A stretch of 35,740 nucleotides of DNA from Candidatus Kapaibacterium sp. (GCA_017302855.1 JAFLBY010000012.1:1-35740); one strand, 5' to 3'. Positions 1 to 10,264 are shown, counted from the first letter of the stretch. The notes: generated by a model from the sequence alone, not told the origin. Translations and numbers: made by a program.

Positions 1-84
1 TTTTGTAACGATATATACCGAAGGAATGCATTATACATTACCATTTTCTGTTATCCATTAATTATTTGTTGAGAGGAATCGTGT

Positions 85-3000
85 ATGTACCAATTATCCC
101 AAAAACTATTCGGATTATATATCTGTTGTGCGCTGCTTTGCTGCTTTCAGAATAGTGCATACTCTCAATCATTAAATATCTATTCGGTTCAAACAGATAA
201 AATACCTGTTATTTCTGCTTCTCTAAGTATAAGAAATCAGAATAATGTACAATTATCCTCTATTATCCCATCGGATATTCGTGTTGTAGAAAATGGAATT
301 AATAGAAATGTGCGCCTTATTGAATGTCCGTCCGAAAGAATTATTGAAAGAATTTCCTCTGTTCTGGTCATGGATATTTCCGGTTCAATGGCAGTCGGCG
401 ATCCCACGAATATGGCATTAGCGAAGATTGCGGGTAAGTGGTGGATACAATCTCAAGCAAATGACGGTTCGGAATGTGCTGTGACCAGCTTTGATCACAA
501 TTCCTATATTAATCAGGATTTTACGAATAATAAACAAAAGTTGGAAGATGCGATAAATAGTTTGTCACCTTCGGGGGGTACAGATTATAATAGCGGATTT
601 ATTAGTGGTATCGGTGCAGGATTGAAGATAATTAATCGTGCAAAACATAAAAGAATACTGATATTCTTAACCGACGGACAAGGTGGCGTGGACGCTGATG
701 CCGTATTACAAGAGGCACAAAAAGAACAAGTCACTGTGTTTTGTGTCGGAGTGCGTTTTTCTTTGCCTGATGCTCTAAAAAATATTGCAGAAAAAACAAA
801 TGGTCTGTGGTTTGAAAATGTTCTGTCAGAAACTCAGCTTATTGATGCCTACAAATATATTTATGATATTGCGGTCAATAATGTACCATGCCGCATTGAA
901 TGGGATTCCGATGTGTCTTGTACGAATGAACGAATAGCCATTGTCTCCTACAATGCTTTAGGAGTCAGCGATACAATTACCTATACAATACCCGATGAAT
1001 ACTTACCTACGATTACATTTTCAGATTTGATTGTAAAATTTGCAACGACATCGCCGGGTAATACTGATAGTAAAAGTGTTGAAATTACAGCAATGTCCAA
1101 TAATGTTGAGATAAATAATATTACCGTTAATAATAATGTCTTTGTTATAAAGCCATCAACACCCTTTCCTTGGAAATTACAAAAGGGCGATACAAAATCA
1201 TTTGCCATACAATTTACTCCACAGGACTCAAGTTTACTTTTTGATCAAATTATCATTCAAGGCAATATATGTAAACAAAGTATTCTCTATGCGACAGGAG
1301 GTTTTCCGGGAAAAAGAAAAAAAGATATAAAAATAATAGTAAAAAATCCTAATGGCGGTGAACGCTTTATTGCCGGAGATACGACTTTTCTTGAATGGAG
1401 CGGAGTTATGCCCGATGATACAGTACGTCTTGATTATTCTACGGATAATGGGCAAACATGGTTAACGGTTATCAATAGAACATCGGGATTTTCCTATGCG
1501 TGGAAAGTACCGCCAACACCAAGTACACAATGTTTATTGAGAGCACAATTAGTAAATATAAAATCACCCGATAGTGTTATAGTACTTATTGGGCATAGAA
1601 ATAATGTTATGGAAGGATGTTTTAGCCCTGATGGAGTGCGAGCAGCCACCGTTGGATTAGATTCCACTCTGCGTATATGGGATTCTTTTTCGGGTAAACA
1701 AATAGTATCGTCATTACCCACAAGAACGATGCGAAGGGATTTTATTCTACCGCAAACCGTAGCATGGAGTAATAGCATCACCCATATTGCCGTTGGCGGA
1801 AATCGTGGAGCAGTATTATTTGAAAGTGATACATATACGCCCATACGATATTTTGATGATTCACCTTCATCTGTAAATATTACATCAGGAGTATTTACAC
1901 CGGACGGTTTATCTTATATTTCGACAGGTATGAATAATAAAATAATTATTTCCTCTGTTCAGCAATATGGTCTTTATAATGAAATACCTACTTCGCATAC
2001 AAATACAATTCACAGACTCACAATTGCGGATTTTAAGAAAGAAACAAATGGGAAATCATTTACAGTATTAACAGCAAGTCAAGATAACTCTGCTTGTAAC
2101 AGTGCCGTAAATCTTGTCGAGAATGATTATAGTTTCAATTCAAGCCGACAATGTTATCCACTTTTTTCCGGCGGCGACAGTAAGGTCGCATATATTCAAA
2201 ATCCCCAAAATAAAGGTGAACAATTAGTTGCCTCGATAAATGGGAGAATTATTCGTTATCCCGATGGTGCTACATTTACCTTTCCGTCAAATATTAATGA
2301 TATAGAATATTCACCGGACGGGAATTATGTTGCGGTTGCTTTTAATTCAGGCGAAATCGCTATTCTTAATGCTTCAACAATGGCAATCGAACGACGATTA
2401 GATCGCATACAAGCAACAGCAAACAGTGTGCGTTGGGATATTTTCGGAAGTAGAATTATTGCTACCTATACAAATGGAAATGCTCTGATATGGACGCTGA
2501 AAGATGTCGTTCTGCAAGAGGATATGTCCGATAATGTATGGACAATTATTGTACCGCAAATTACGACCTCCTCAGCGATTGATATGGGAGCACTTTATGT
2601 CCGTAATGTAAAAGATTCTGTCTGTCTTAATGTCCTTTGCATGACTCAAATTCCACAATATATCGGTGTTCTGGATTCTGTTGAGTTACGCAATGATAAT
2701 GAAAATAATTTTCGCTTGGTGTCGGGTATAAAAGGTGATTTTTCCGAAAGTAATCCATCGTGTCGTTCAATAGAAGTGCAGTTCCGACCACAATCATCGG
2801 GAGTAAAAAATGCTTTTCTTCGATTTTATGTAGCATCACAGTTTTATGATATACCCCTTACAGGCTTAGGAATAGATCAACGAGTACAGCTTAATAATAC
2901 TGTGATTGATTTTGGTGCAATTTCCGTTGGTACATCAAAAGATTCAATTATCACCCCTTCATTAACAAATATTTCTTCAGGCCCAGTAGATATCTTTTCG

Positions 3001-3915
3001 ACAACAATACCGGATATTGGAAAAGAGTATTTTTCAATTTTAGGCGGTGACACGGTAATTACTTTATCGCCCCAAAAATTTCAGACATTGAATATTAGAT
3101 TCACACCCGAAGACATTGGGCGTGTCAGTTCAAGAGTACGTATTAATTTTATTGGAGAAGGTATAAATCCACAGCAAAATTATGTTTATCTTTTTCTGAT
3201 TGGCGAAGGTATATGTGGTCGAGCGGACAGTTCAAAACCATTATCCATTAATACGGGACAAAAAACTATGACGGTTTTGACGGGTCGCCGATTAACTATA
3301 CCTCTGATTGTATCGTATAAGGAATTACAAAAGGAAGAAATACCCCGTGAATTTTATGGCAAAGTATCATTTAATGCATCACTATTATATCCTCGTATCG
3401 GTACTCCGATGGGTAATGTTGACAAAGAGAGCAAACGGCGCAGCATTGAATTTCAAGGTGTACGAACAAATAATAGCGATACATTAATAGTGTTTTCATT
3501 TTTAACATTATTCGGTGATAATGATAGAACTGATTTTACTGTGGACACATTGTTTTTTAATGATGGATGTCCGTTTATTATTCGCAATGATTCTTTGTCA
3601 ATCGTTTTTTCTGATATATGTGAGGCAGGCGGTAAACGATTGCTTACGAATGCACGTGCCACAAAACTGGAAGTCAAAGAAAAAGATATTCACGACAATC
3701 ATATTTTGCTTTCTTTTGCATTAACAGAACAATCATCTCCCGAGCTATTGATAACAAATATGATAGGTGATATTATTGTGAGAAAAAATGTAGGACATCT
3801 TGAATCCGGTGAATATGAATATTCGATTGCGGTGCCGCCTTTGGCTTCAGGATATTATTATGCTCTTTTGCGCACAAAAAATGAAAGCGTTATCACTACT
3901 TTCCTGAAATGGTAA
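85..3915 (+). CDS. Giant secreted VWA / Ig-like / WD40 / choice-of-anchor surface protein with T9SS-like C-terminus
   Basis: A 1276-residue protein with an N-terminal signal peptide (hydrophobic run at about residues 8-26). A von Willebrand A domain follows at about 92-262 with a complete MIDAS: DISGS at 97-101, the Thr in GGTD at 166 and the Asp in LTDG at 197. After it come an abnormal-spindle-like (choice-of-anchor) segment at about 305-400, an Ig-like segment starting NPNGGERF near 420, WD40-type repeats at about 500-835 (for example FSPDGVRAATVGLDSTLRIWD), and more choice-of-anchor D-like sequence to about 1075. The last 80 residues resemble a T9SS type A sorting tail (LLITNMIGDII...LASGYYYALL). 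The start is set by GAGAGGA seven bases upstream of ATG. The next gene begins four bases after the stop, so both are probably one operon. Surface adhesion or a scaffold role is inferred; no enzyme domain is visible. Confidence 0.85.
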   Translation: MYQLSQKLFGLYICCALLCCFQNSAYSQSLNIYSVQTDKIPVISASLSIRNQNNVQLSSIIPSDIRVVENGINRNVRLIECPSERIIERISSVLVMDISGSMAVGDPTNMALAKIAGKWWIQSQANDGSECAVTSFDHNSYINQDFTNNKQKLEDAINSLSPSGGTDYNSGFISGIGAGLKIINRAKHKRILIFLTDGQGGVDADAVLQEAQKEQVTVFCVGVRFSLPDALKNIAEKTNGLWFENVLSETQLIDAYKYIYDIAVNNVPCRIEWDSDVSCTNERIAIVSYNALGVSDTITYTIPDEYLPTITFSDLIVKFATTSPGNTDSKSVEITAMSNNVEINNITVNNNVFVIKPSTPFPWKLQKGDTKSFAIQFTPQDSSLLFDQIIIQGNICKQSILYATGGFPGKRKKDIKIIVKNPNGGERFIAGDTTFLEWSGVMPDDTVRLDYSTDNGQTWLTVINRTSGFSYAWKVPPTPSTQCLLRAQLVNIKSPDSVIVLIGHRNNVMEGCFSPDGVRAATVGLDSTLRIWDSFSGKQIVSSLPTRTMRRDFILPQTVAWSNSITHIAVGGNRGAVLFESDTYTPIRYFDDSPSSVNITSGVFTPDGLSYISTGMNNKIIISSVQQYGLYNEIPTSHTNTIHRLTIADFKKETNGKSFTVLTASQDNSACNSAVNLVENDYSFNSSRQCYPLFSGGDSKVAYIQNPQNKGEQLVASINGRIIRYPDGATFTFPSNINDIEYSPDGNYVAVAFNSGEIAILNASTMAIERRLDRIQATANSVRWDIFGSRIIATYTNGNALIWTLKDVVLQEDMSDNVWTIIVPQITTSSAIDMGALYVRNVKDSVCLNVLCMTQIPQYIGVLDSVELRNDNENNFRLVSGIKGDFSESNPSCRSIEVQFRPQSSGVKNAFLRFYVASQFYDIPLTGLGIDQRVQLNNTVIDFGAISVGTSKDSIITPSLTNISSGPVDIFSTTIPDIGKEYFSILGGDTVITLSPQKFQTLNIRFTPEDIGRVSSRVRINFIGEGINPQQNYVYLFLIGEGICGRADSSKPLSINTGQKTMTVLTGRRLTIPLIVSYKELQKEEIPREFYGKVSFNASLLYPRIGTPMGNVDKESKRRSIEFQGVRTNNSDTLIVFSFLTLFGDNDRTDFTVDTLFFNDGCPFIIRNDSLSIVFSDICEAGGKRLLTNARATKLEVKEKDIHDNHILLSFALTEQSSPELLITNMIGDIIVRKNVGHLESGEYEYSIAVPPLASGYYYALLRTKNESVITTFLKW

Positions 3916-3919
3916 TACT

Positions 3920-5920
3920 ATGCTCATAAAGTATGTCTTGGTATTTTTCTTTTTTCTTAGTTATGCATGTATTGCGCAAACAATAGCGGATAATCAACGT
4001 GAACGCTTTGGTGTGTTTACTCATTTTACTATCAATATTCATAGTGCAGATTTTCAACAATTACCCAATATAGATAATTGTTGTCAGCGTTTTGAAAGTG
4101 GTTCCGGCAATCAATTTAGCATAGGCGGATTATATGAATTTCCTGTGTCGAACAGATTTGGATTATCGTTACGCGCTTCTTATACAGATATGAGCGGCGA
4201 ATTACAAACAAAAGAAAATAAACCGGTTTTTGACATAGCGGCGAATCGTCTTGTGCAGCAAGCCACTATACTCCACACAATCAATGCTTCATTAGCTTCT
4301 ATTGGTTTCGAGCCATTGGTTTCATATAATCCTGTCAGAGGAATGCGACTATTTACCGGTATGCGAATAGCATATCTTAACAAAATTTCTTTTATTCAAA
4401 ATGAAACCATAGAACAACAGGGCTTTGTGTTTGTGGAGAATAATCAAAAAGTACGTAATGAACGTCAAGGCGACCTTGCGAATATTGTGAATATACAAAA
4501 TAGTCTTATGTTCGGTGCAAGCATGGAATTTCCTCTTAATAAAGTTCGCACATTATTGTTGTCACCCGAATTATTTTATTCTCTTGGTCTTCAAAATCTC
4601 ACTACCGATTTGTCATGGAAATATAATTCTCTGCGCTTTGGTATTGCACTCAAATTTGCTACTCCTCCTATGGATACCCGTATAATTGTTCCTCCTGCGG
4701 ACAGCACCACTCAACCAAAGCCACTTCCTATTGTCACACAATCACCACAGACACCAAAAATCAATCCTGAATATAGTATTCAGACATATAGCTCTATCAA
4801 CAAAGAAACACCAACTGACACCATTATTTATGACACATATTTTTCGAGGGAAATTAAACCCTTGTTGCATTATATTTTTTTCGATAAAAACTCTTCAGAA
4901 ATAGCCCCTCGCTATACATTGTTGACAAGAGAGAATACAAAAAAATTCACATTAGAAAATCTTTCTCGGCTCAATATTCTTGATACATATTATTCTTTGC
5001 TCAATATCGTCGGGAAAAGACTGAAAGATTATCCTAAAGCAAAAATCACACTCGTCGGATGTGTGTCCGATAATAATGGTGAAAAAGGTAATATATCACT
5101 TGCAAAAAACCGTGCTCTGTCTATACAAAAATATTTAACGGAAACATGGGGGATTGACAGTAAAAGAATAACAGTCGAATCTCGATTATTACCCATGAAT
5201 TATTCACGAACAAATGACCCGAATAAAGCCGCCTCCGATGAAGAAAATCGTCGTGTGGAAATTCTCTCCGACATACCGGAAATTACCGCTCCATTTATTG
5301 CTAATGATACAGTGTATGAAACCTCGCCACCCATTGTGTATGCAATTGTCCACAATCCTTTGATGAAGGGATATACATTGCAAATTTGTGGCGACAATAC
5401 ACTAAATCCCGATAATTGTGTACGTTATGAACGATACAATTCAGCCGATACTATTGCTTGGAAAGCAACAGACGATTATCACTTGATAGAGAAAAACAAG
5501 GCAATTACGTTTGCAATAAACAATGATGATATGTCACAAAAAGTATATAAAAAAATTATTGTTCAGCAGAAAAAACAAACAATGAGTTCACGAAAAACAG
5601 TGGAAACATATCGGCTTATTTTATTTGATTTCGATAAATCCGAGCTTTCGGATAATCATCGTCGTATTGCAGATGTTATTCAAGAAAATATTACTTCCAC
5701 AACAAATGTGAGCATTGAAGGCAGTACAGATTTCCTTGGAGATGCCGCCTATAATCGTCGTCTGTCTTTGGAAAGAGCTTCCGCAACAGCGCGATATATT
5801 GGAGTGCCACAGCAATTTGTCGAAGGTAAAGGCGAGCAAGAATACTCTACCAACTCTTTACCCGAAGGACGTTTCTATAATAGAACCGTGACAGTAAAAT
5901 TAGTTAATATAATTCCGTAA
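3920..5920 (+). CDS. Outer-membrane beta-barrel protein with two OmpA-like peptidoglycan-binding domains
   Basis: A 666-residue protein with a signal peptide (MLIKYVLVFFFFLSYACIAQ). Residues about 25-240 alternate aromatic and polar residues as in a beta-barrel (SLRFGIALKFA near its end), followed by a Pro/Thr-rich linker. A first OmpA-like domain lies at about 313-450 (FFDKNSSEI ... NRALSIQKYL ... ENRRVEI), and a second, more canonical one at about 564-664 (LFDFDKSELSDNHRR ... NRRLSLERA ... NRTVTVKL). In the family the C-terminal domain binds peptidoglycan diaminopimelate and tethers the outer membrane to the wall. It starts four bases after the upstream VWA gene and is probably co-expressed with it. 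A paralogue with the same plan lies at 24037-26184. Confidence 0.85.
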   Translation: MLIKYVLVFFFFLSYACIAQTIADNQRERFGVFTHFTINIHSADFQQLPNIDNCCQRFESGSGNQFSIGGLYEFPVSNRFGLSLRASYTDMSGELQTKENKPVFDIAANRLVQQATILHTINASLASIGFEPLVSYNPVRGMRLFTGMRIAYLNKISFIQNETIEQQGFVFVENNQKVRNERQGDLANIVNIQNSLMFGASMEFPLNKVRTLLLSPELFYSLGLQNLTTDLSWKYNSLRFGIALKFATPPMDTRIIVPPADSTTQPKPLPIVTQSPQTPKINPEYSIQTYSSINKETPTDTIIYDTYFSREIKPLLHYIFFDKNSSEIAPRYTLLTRENTKKFTLENLSRLNILDTYYSLLNIVGKRLKDYPKAKITLVGCVSDNNGEKGNISLAKNRALSIQKYLTETWGIDSKRITVESRLLPMNYSRTNDPNKAASDEENRRVEILSDIPEITAPFIANDTVYETSPPIVYAIVHNPLMKGYTLQICGDNTLNPDNCVRYERYNSADTIAWKATDDYHLIEKNKAITFAINNDDMSQKVYKKIIVQQKKQTMSSRKTVETYRLILFDFDKSELSDNHRRIADVIQENITSTTNVSIEGSTDFLGDAAYNRRLSLERASATARYIGVPQQFVEGKGEQEYSTNSLPEGRFYNRTVTVKLVNIIP

Positions 5921-5931
5921 ATAGGGTAATA

Positions 5932-6939
5932 TTAAGCAATCGTCATAGTATGTTTTTTGTTGTTGAGAGATTCTTCATCAAAATTCAAATGTGCAATAAT
6001 TGAGCTAAGAAGTATATGGGGTATCCACAGCCGAGCTTCTGCTAAGATACCGCTTTTTAGCAAAACAAAAAAGTATGGTACAGAAAACAAAAAGAATAAA
6101 CGCAGTGTTTTTTTATTCTTCTCAGAAGCATGAACATATAGTAAAAATGTTAATCCGACAAAAAATAAGACACTCATATATTTAATAGTAGTAAATTCCG
6201 GCAAAGGACCTGCATAATACACCGCTTCTTCAAAACCATAATAAAGCCGCAATAGTGAATATGTCAATAATGATACACCGGCGACGGTAATGGGGGTTAC
6301 AAATTCTATTGTCCACAATTTTGAATGATTATGTACTCTGTAAAGTGCAAAAAGAAATGCCGAAAAAATAAATTGCGATTCTCTTGTCAGTATTCCTGCT
6401 ATGGTTAATAGAATTAATAAGGGCATCATTATATTGCGACGATGATGATAGCGCAATACCACATAGACCGAACTCAACAATACACTATAGGAAAGACAAT
6501 CATACGGTGTTATTGCATATTGTGTAAGGACTATAAAGGATGCGCACAGCAGCACATAAAACACTCTGTTCACTGATTGTAATTGAATAAAATGTAATTG
6601 AGTAATGCGACTAAGTATAAATGTTGAAAGACCAATACACAGTGAGTTAACAATGAACAAGGTATGATACATAGTCATTGTGTTAGTATGCAAATACTCC
6701 ATCATACGGTCGGGTCGTGTAAAAAAAGGAATATTTTGAATGATGCTATAAACAAAGATTGTTAGTTCACGCCCCAATACTCTATAGCGAAAAATTCCCT
6801 GTGTATATTTTTGTGTAAACTCTCCAAGAGTGAATGTTTCTATTGTCATATTGGTTATGAAACCATAATAGACAAAGACGGAAAGGCATAAAGAAAGCAG
6901 AACAAGTGTACCTTCTTCGAGTATTTTTTTGTAATTCAT
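5932..6939 (-). CDS. Polytopic membrane protein of unknown function
   Basis: A 335-residue protein made mostly of hydrophobic segments, with roughly eight to ten predicted transmembrane helices (for example VLLSLCLSVFVYYGFI near residue 13, LYRVHNHSKLW between helices, and MSVLFFVGLTFLLYVHAS late). A short charged loop, FRYRVLGREL, follows the first helix. The layout resembles membrane polymerases or GT-C type glycosyltransferases of cell-surface polysaccharide pathways, but I see no diagnostic catalytic motif and do not assign a function. It converges with the OmpA gene, with only 11 bases between stops and no clear bidirectional terminator there. The ATG at 6939 lacks a strong Shine-Dalgarno sequence. 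Confidence 0.7.
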   Translation of the reverse strand: MNYKKILEEGTLVLLSLCLSVFVYYGFITNMTIETFTLGEFTQKYTQGIFRYRVLGRELTIFVYSIIQNIPFFTRPDRMMEYLHTNTMTMYHTLFIVNSLCIGLSTFILSRITQLHFIQLQSVNRVFYVLLCASFIVLTQYAITPYDCLSYSVLLSSVYVVLRYHHRRNIMMPLLILLTIAGILTRESQFIFSAFLFALYRVHNHSKLWTIEFVTPITVAGVSLLTYSLLRLYYGFEEAVYYAGPLPEFTTIKYMSVLFFVGLTFLLYVHASEKNKKTLRLFFLFSVPYFFVLLKSGILAEARLWIPHILLSSIIAHLNFDEESLNNKKHTMTIA

Positions 6940-7000
6940 AGAACGGTAATAATGAGTAATGATGCGTTTTACCGTCGCAAATTACACAGAAAGTCTAAGA

Positions 7001-7033
7001 ATAAAAAAAGAGCATGCTTTTGCATGCCCTTTC
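7001..7033 (-). terminator. Rho-independent terminator of the DUF1800-DUF1501 operon
   Basis: Read on the minus strand, an AAAGGGCATGC / GCATGCTCTTT stem with a four-base loop is followed by a run of T. It lies about 25-55 bases downstream of the DUF1501 stop codon, the expected place for an operon-ending terminator. Confidence 0.8.
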
Positions 7034-7056
7034 TAAGTATCTCTGTTCATCAACAA

Positions 7057-8601
7057 TTATTTTACAACTGTCATTATTTTCGATGATTCCAATCTGCCGG
7101 ACTGTAAGACAATCATATAATTTCCTGAGGGCAATTCTTGGGTTGAAATATCCACAAAGTGCTGCCCGGGCATAATCCGATGCTTCGCTATGGTTCTGCC
7201 ATCCATTGTTGCAATGGTCAATTCTGCTTCCATGCCACTCACAACACCATACATAGGAATGGAGGTACGCGCATGAGCCGGATTAGGATAATTCTGCCCA
7301 ACGGAGAAGTATTGTTCAATACCATTGGTCTCAAACACACTTGTTGCCATTGAGGTAAATAGAGGAATTTGCTCAAAATAACGCGGTAAAGCATTCGGAG
7401 AGATACTTGATTCAGCCGCCCCATACCATTGCCCAAGCACCGAGGCATACACTTGACGAAAATCGTATTGCATTTTGATATTACCGGGACCTTCCAAATC
7501 TGTCAAATTTGGGTCGCTGCCATAGAATCCGCCTTTAACATTATTGCCGAATACCAATATCGGAGCAGCAGAGCCGTGGTCTGTGCCGGTTCCATTTGAC
7601 ACAACACGCCGCCCAAATTCGCTTATTGTCATCGTGACCACTTTATCTGCAAATCCAAATAATTCTGCGTCATTGTGAAATGCAGCCACCGCATTGGCAA
7701 AATTTTCATGGAGTGTTGCTTGTGCAGTCAATTGATTGGTATGGGTATCATAACCACCAACATTTATTATGTACATTTGTGTTTTCATCCCTGCCGCTAT
7801 AAGCCGTGCGATTGCCGCCAGACCTTGTGCCAAACCATTATTTGTGGGGTATGTCACTTTATTTTGCAGCACTTTTTTTCCTGCTTCTACAATTGCATTA
7901 GAAAACACATTCGATTGGCGAATTATCTCACGCACATACAATTCTTCATCGCCGGCATGAGTTTGTGCTACGGGATTATCATTGGGCGCATCGGGAATAA
8001 AATCAAGCGAAGAAACCGCAATACCCATATTGTTTTTTTCGCCGATTAATGTAGTGCTTAATGAAGTACCAAGCTCTATGGCAAATGGCTCTGCCGGCAT
8101 AGTTTCAGGAAATTCGGGGTGCATATCTTCCAAATATTTCGCATACCATCCGGCATTTTCAAATACATTCGCATCGGAACCGGAAAGCCATATATCAGTT
8201 GAACGAAAATGGGAAAGATTTTGATTAGGATAGCCGACATTTTGGACAATAGCCATTTGTTTTTTATCCCATAATGCTGCCAAAGGAGCTAATTTGGGAT
8301 GTAAACCCATTGTTGAAGATCCGGACAATTTTATGACTTCCTCTGCTTTAATCGCAAGCGAATCTGCTTCACGTGCTTTATAATATTCGGCATTGGTATA
8401 AGGAATTATCGTGTTTAAACCATCATTACCGCCGCTTAAACGTATCATAATCATGATGCGATCATTCGATGACAGTAAAGCACGAGCAAAAGGTGAATTT
8501 TCGGGCATTTTTCCAAAAGCACGCAAAGAAGGAAAGCCCATAGTCAATGGTAATGCAATGCCGGTTGAGGCTATATTTTTAAGGAAATTTCTGCGTTTCA
8601 T
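7057..8601 (-). CDS. DUF1501 family secreted protein with Tat-type signal and T9SS C-terminal tail
   Basis: A 514-residue DUF1501 protein (alkaline-phosphatase/sulfatase-like fold family of unknown activity). The N-terminus MKRRNFLKNIASTG is a twin-arginine-type signal followed by a hydrophobic stretch. Family-typical segments are RLSGGNDGLNTIIPY near residue 53, HFRSTDIWLSG near 130 and MTISEFGRRV...NGTGTDHGSAAP near 325. From about residue 432 (VGQNYPNPAHARTSIP) to the end it carries a T9SS type A sorting domain, ending LPSGNYMIVLQSGRLESSKIMTVVK-like, so it is predicted to be exported and anchored at the surface. AAGGAAGGA lies upstream of the ATG. It follows the DUF1800 gene by 19 bases, the usual partner order. 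Confidence 0.9.
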   Translation of the reverse strand: MKRRNFLKNIASTGIALPLTMGFPSLRAFGKMPENSPFARALLSSNDRIMIMIRLSGGNDGLNTIIPYTNAEYYKAREADSLAIKAEEVIKLSGSSTMGLHPKLAPLAALWDKKQMAIVQNVGYPNQNLSHFRSTDIWLSGSDANVFENAGWYAKYLEDMHPEFPETMPAEPFAIELGTSLSTTLIGEKNNMGIAVSSLDFIPDAPNDNPVAQTHAGDEELYVREIIRQSNVFSNAIVEAGKKVLQNKVTYPTNNGLAQGLAAIARLIAAGMKTQMYIINVGGYDTHTNQLTAQATLHENFANAVAAFHNDAELFGFADKVVTMTISEFGRRVVSNGTGTDHGSAAPILVFGNNVKGGFYGSDPNLTDLEGPGNIKMQYDFRQVYASVLGQWYGAAESSISPNALPRYFEQIPLFTSMATSVFETNGIEQYFSVGQNYPNPAHARTSIPMYGVVSGMEAELTIATMDGRTIAKHRIMPGQHFVDISTQELPSGNYMIVLQSGRLESSKIMTVVK

Positions 8602-8620
8602 TGTAGTAGTCCTTCCTTGA

Positions 8621-10264
8621 TTATGTTAATTGAAATTTTGCAAATTCAGCCGCCGCTTTTATGAATTTTCGGATTCGTGCATCCGGACGCTGCGCCACAT
8701 CGTCAATATTCCATTCATAATCTTTGCCGCCATCAAGAATTGTATCAAATAAAACAGTAAACTCAGCATCCGATGGCGGAACATTTAATAAAAATTCTGC
8801 CATTTCTTGGGATAATTTTTTGAGATCATTCGGTGTAGAGAATTGTTTGGCAAATGCTATGGCATCAAAAACAAAAACTGTTTGTTGTTGTGCACCTGCG
8901 CCGGAACGTATTTTGCCATCCATAATGTCCATTATCCATTTTTGTCTTTGCGGCAATGTCGAAGTGCTTGTCCATGTTCTGCCGCCTTCCCAACCTTTCA
9001 CATTGGGCGGATCGAAAAGTGTTTGTCCTTGGGAATCTATTATGCCGAGCAATAACTGTGTCTGTCTGCCAACACGTGAAAAATCGAAATCAACAATATT
9101 TTTAAGACCTAATCCACGAACGGCTCCGATAAAAAATTCTACAGGACTTTTATGTTTAGCTCCTATATTTTCGAGTGCAAAAAAATGCTTACTTCGGAGT
9201 AATTGTTCAATCACAGTGCGTATATTCCATTTACTGTCAATAAATGTTTGAGCCATTTGTTCCACAATAGTCTTATCCGGAATATCATAGACAAATTCTC
9301 TGTACAATTTCACACAAATATATTTAGCTATACTATTGGTGCGCTCTGAAAATACTATATCCACAATATCATTTGCTTTCCATTTGCCCGTTTTTCCCAT
9401 GAGTGTTTTATCGCCGCCATCCCATCGCAGTGCATTGAATTGTGATGACAATGAAGAATATAATGCACCTTTATCACTTGGTTTTATATCCCATCCGCTT
9501 AAACCGCGAGCGGCTTGCGCAACATCATCTTCGGAATAATTGGGTTTTCCATCCCAATCATAGACTCCACAGGTAAATAATTCCATTAACTCACGAGCAT
9601 AATTTTCATTAATTTGATTTCTTTTACCAATGACAAAATTTTTACGACCATCCAAATAAATAAGCATTGCCGGGTCAATGGTAACTTGATATGTAAAGTC
9701 ATGAAAATTACCGAGCATATAGGTACGAATAAGTAATTCCTGCGTGTACATATATTGTGCAAAATTCACCACCTGCAATTCACTGGTAAAATGATTAGAC
9801 CAAAATGTGATTAATTTTTCTTGAAGTGAAACCGGTGACAGGGCTATAGTTTTTGCTCGCCATCTTCTGAGCATATCCTTATGTTTGTTCACAAGAGTTT
9901 GCCATGCTTGCACAGTTGCTGTATCCGACGACGCAGGGCGAATTTGGGGTTCTTGTCCGGCAATTTCCTGTATATCGCTCACCGAAGGTTCAAAGGAGGT
10001 GAAGAGTTTATTGAGAGTTGTCTCTAAACCGTCTTGTACGGCTTGTCGTATTTCCGACGGAGTTGGTCCTACCATGCAGCGACGGAGCAAATGAGCAGCT
10101 TTGGCAAAATCCCACACATCATTTCCTGAAGGTGACCAAGGCTCTAAGCCGGCTTCCGTCCGCATGGCAAATTCGGGCGACACATAGTCAGTATGACCTC
10201 TCTGTGACTTGCATGTAGAGTGTGGTTGTTGGGATAGAGGAAAGAGTAATGATCTACGTTTCAT
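8621..10264 (-). CDS. DUF1800 family protein
   Basis: A 547-residue DUF1800 protein, the standard operon partner of DUF1501 proteins. Recognisable segments include AAHLLRRCMVGPTPSEI near residue 50, FWSNHFTSEL and ENYARELMELFTCGVYDWDG in the middle, and LFDPPNVKGWEGGRTW in the C-terminal third. The molecular function is not known; large secreted DUF1800/DUF1501 pairs are often proposed to act at the surface or in polymer metabolism. I placed the start at the ATG at 10264, where GGAG sits six bases upstream. Upstream in-frame ATG (10270) and TTG (10276) codons touch or overlap that ribosome site. No convincing signal peptide is visible at the N-terminus (MKRRSLLFPLSQQPHST). Confidence 0.88.
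   Translation of the reverse strand: MKRRSLLFPLSQQPHSTCKSQRGHTDYVSPEFAMRTEAGLEPWSPSGNDVWDFAKAAHLLRRCMVGPTPSEIRQAVQDGLETTLNKLFTSFEPSVSDIQEIAGQEPQIRPASSDTATVQAWQTLVNKHKDMLRRWRAKTIALSPVSLQEKLITFWSNHFTSELQVVNFAQYMYTQELLIRTYMLGNFHDFTYQVTIDPAMLIYLDGRKNFVIGKRNQINENYARELMELFTCGVYDWDGKPNYSEDDVAQAARGLSGWDIKPSDKGALYSSLSSQFNALRWDGGDKTLMGKTGKWKANDIVDIVFSERTNSIAKYICVKLYREFVYDIPDKTIVEQMAQTFIDSKWNIRTVIEQLLRSKHFFALENIGAKHKSPVEFFIGAVRGLGLKNIVDFDFSRVGRQTQLLLGIIDSQGQTLFDPPNVKGWEGGRTWTSTSTLPQRQKWIMDIMDGKIRSGAGAQQQTVFVFDAIAFAKQFSTPNDLKKLSQEMAEFLLNVPPSDAEFTVLFDTILDGGKDYEWNIDDVAQRPDARIRKFIKAAAEFAKFQLT

Noticed and set aside
8724-9251. Long plus-strand open frame antisense to the DUF1800 gene
   Set aside because: It is a shadow of the DUF1800 coding frame with no family signature or ribosome site.
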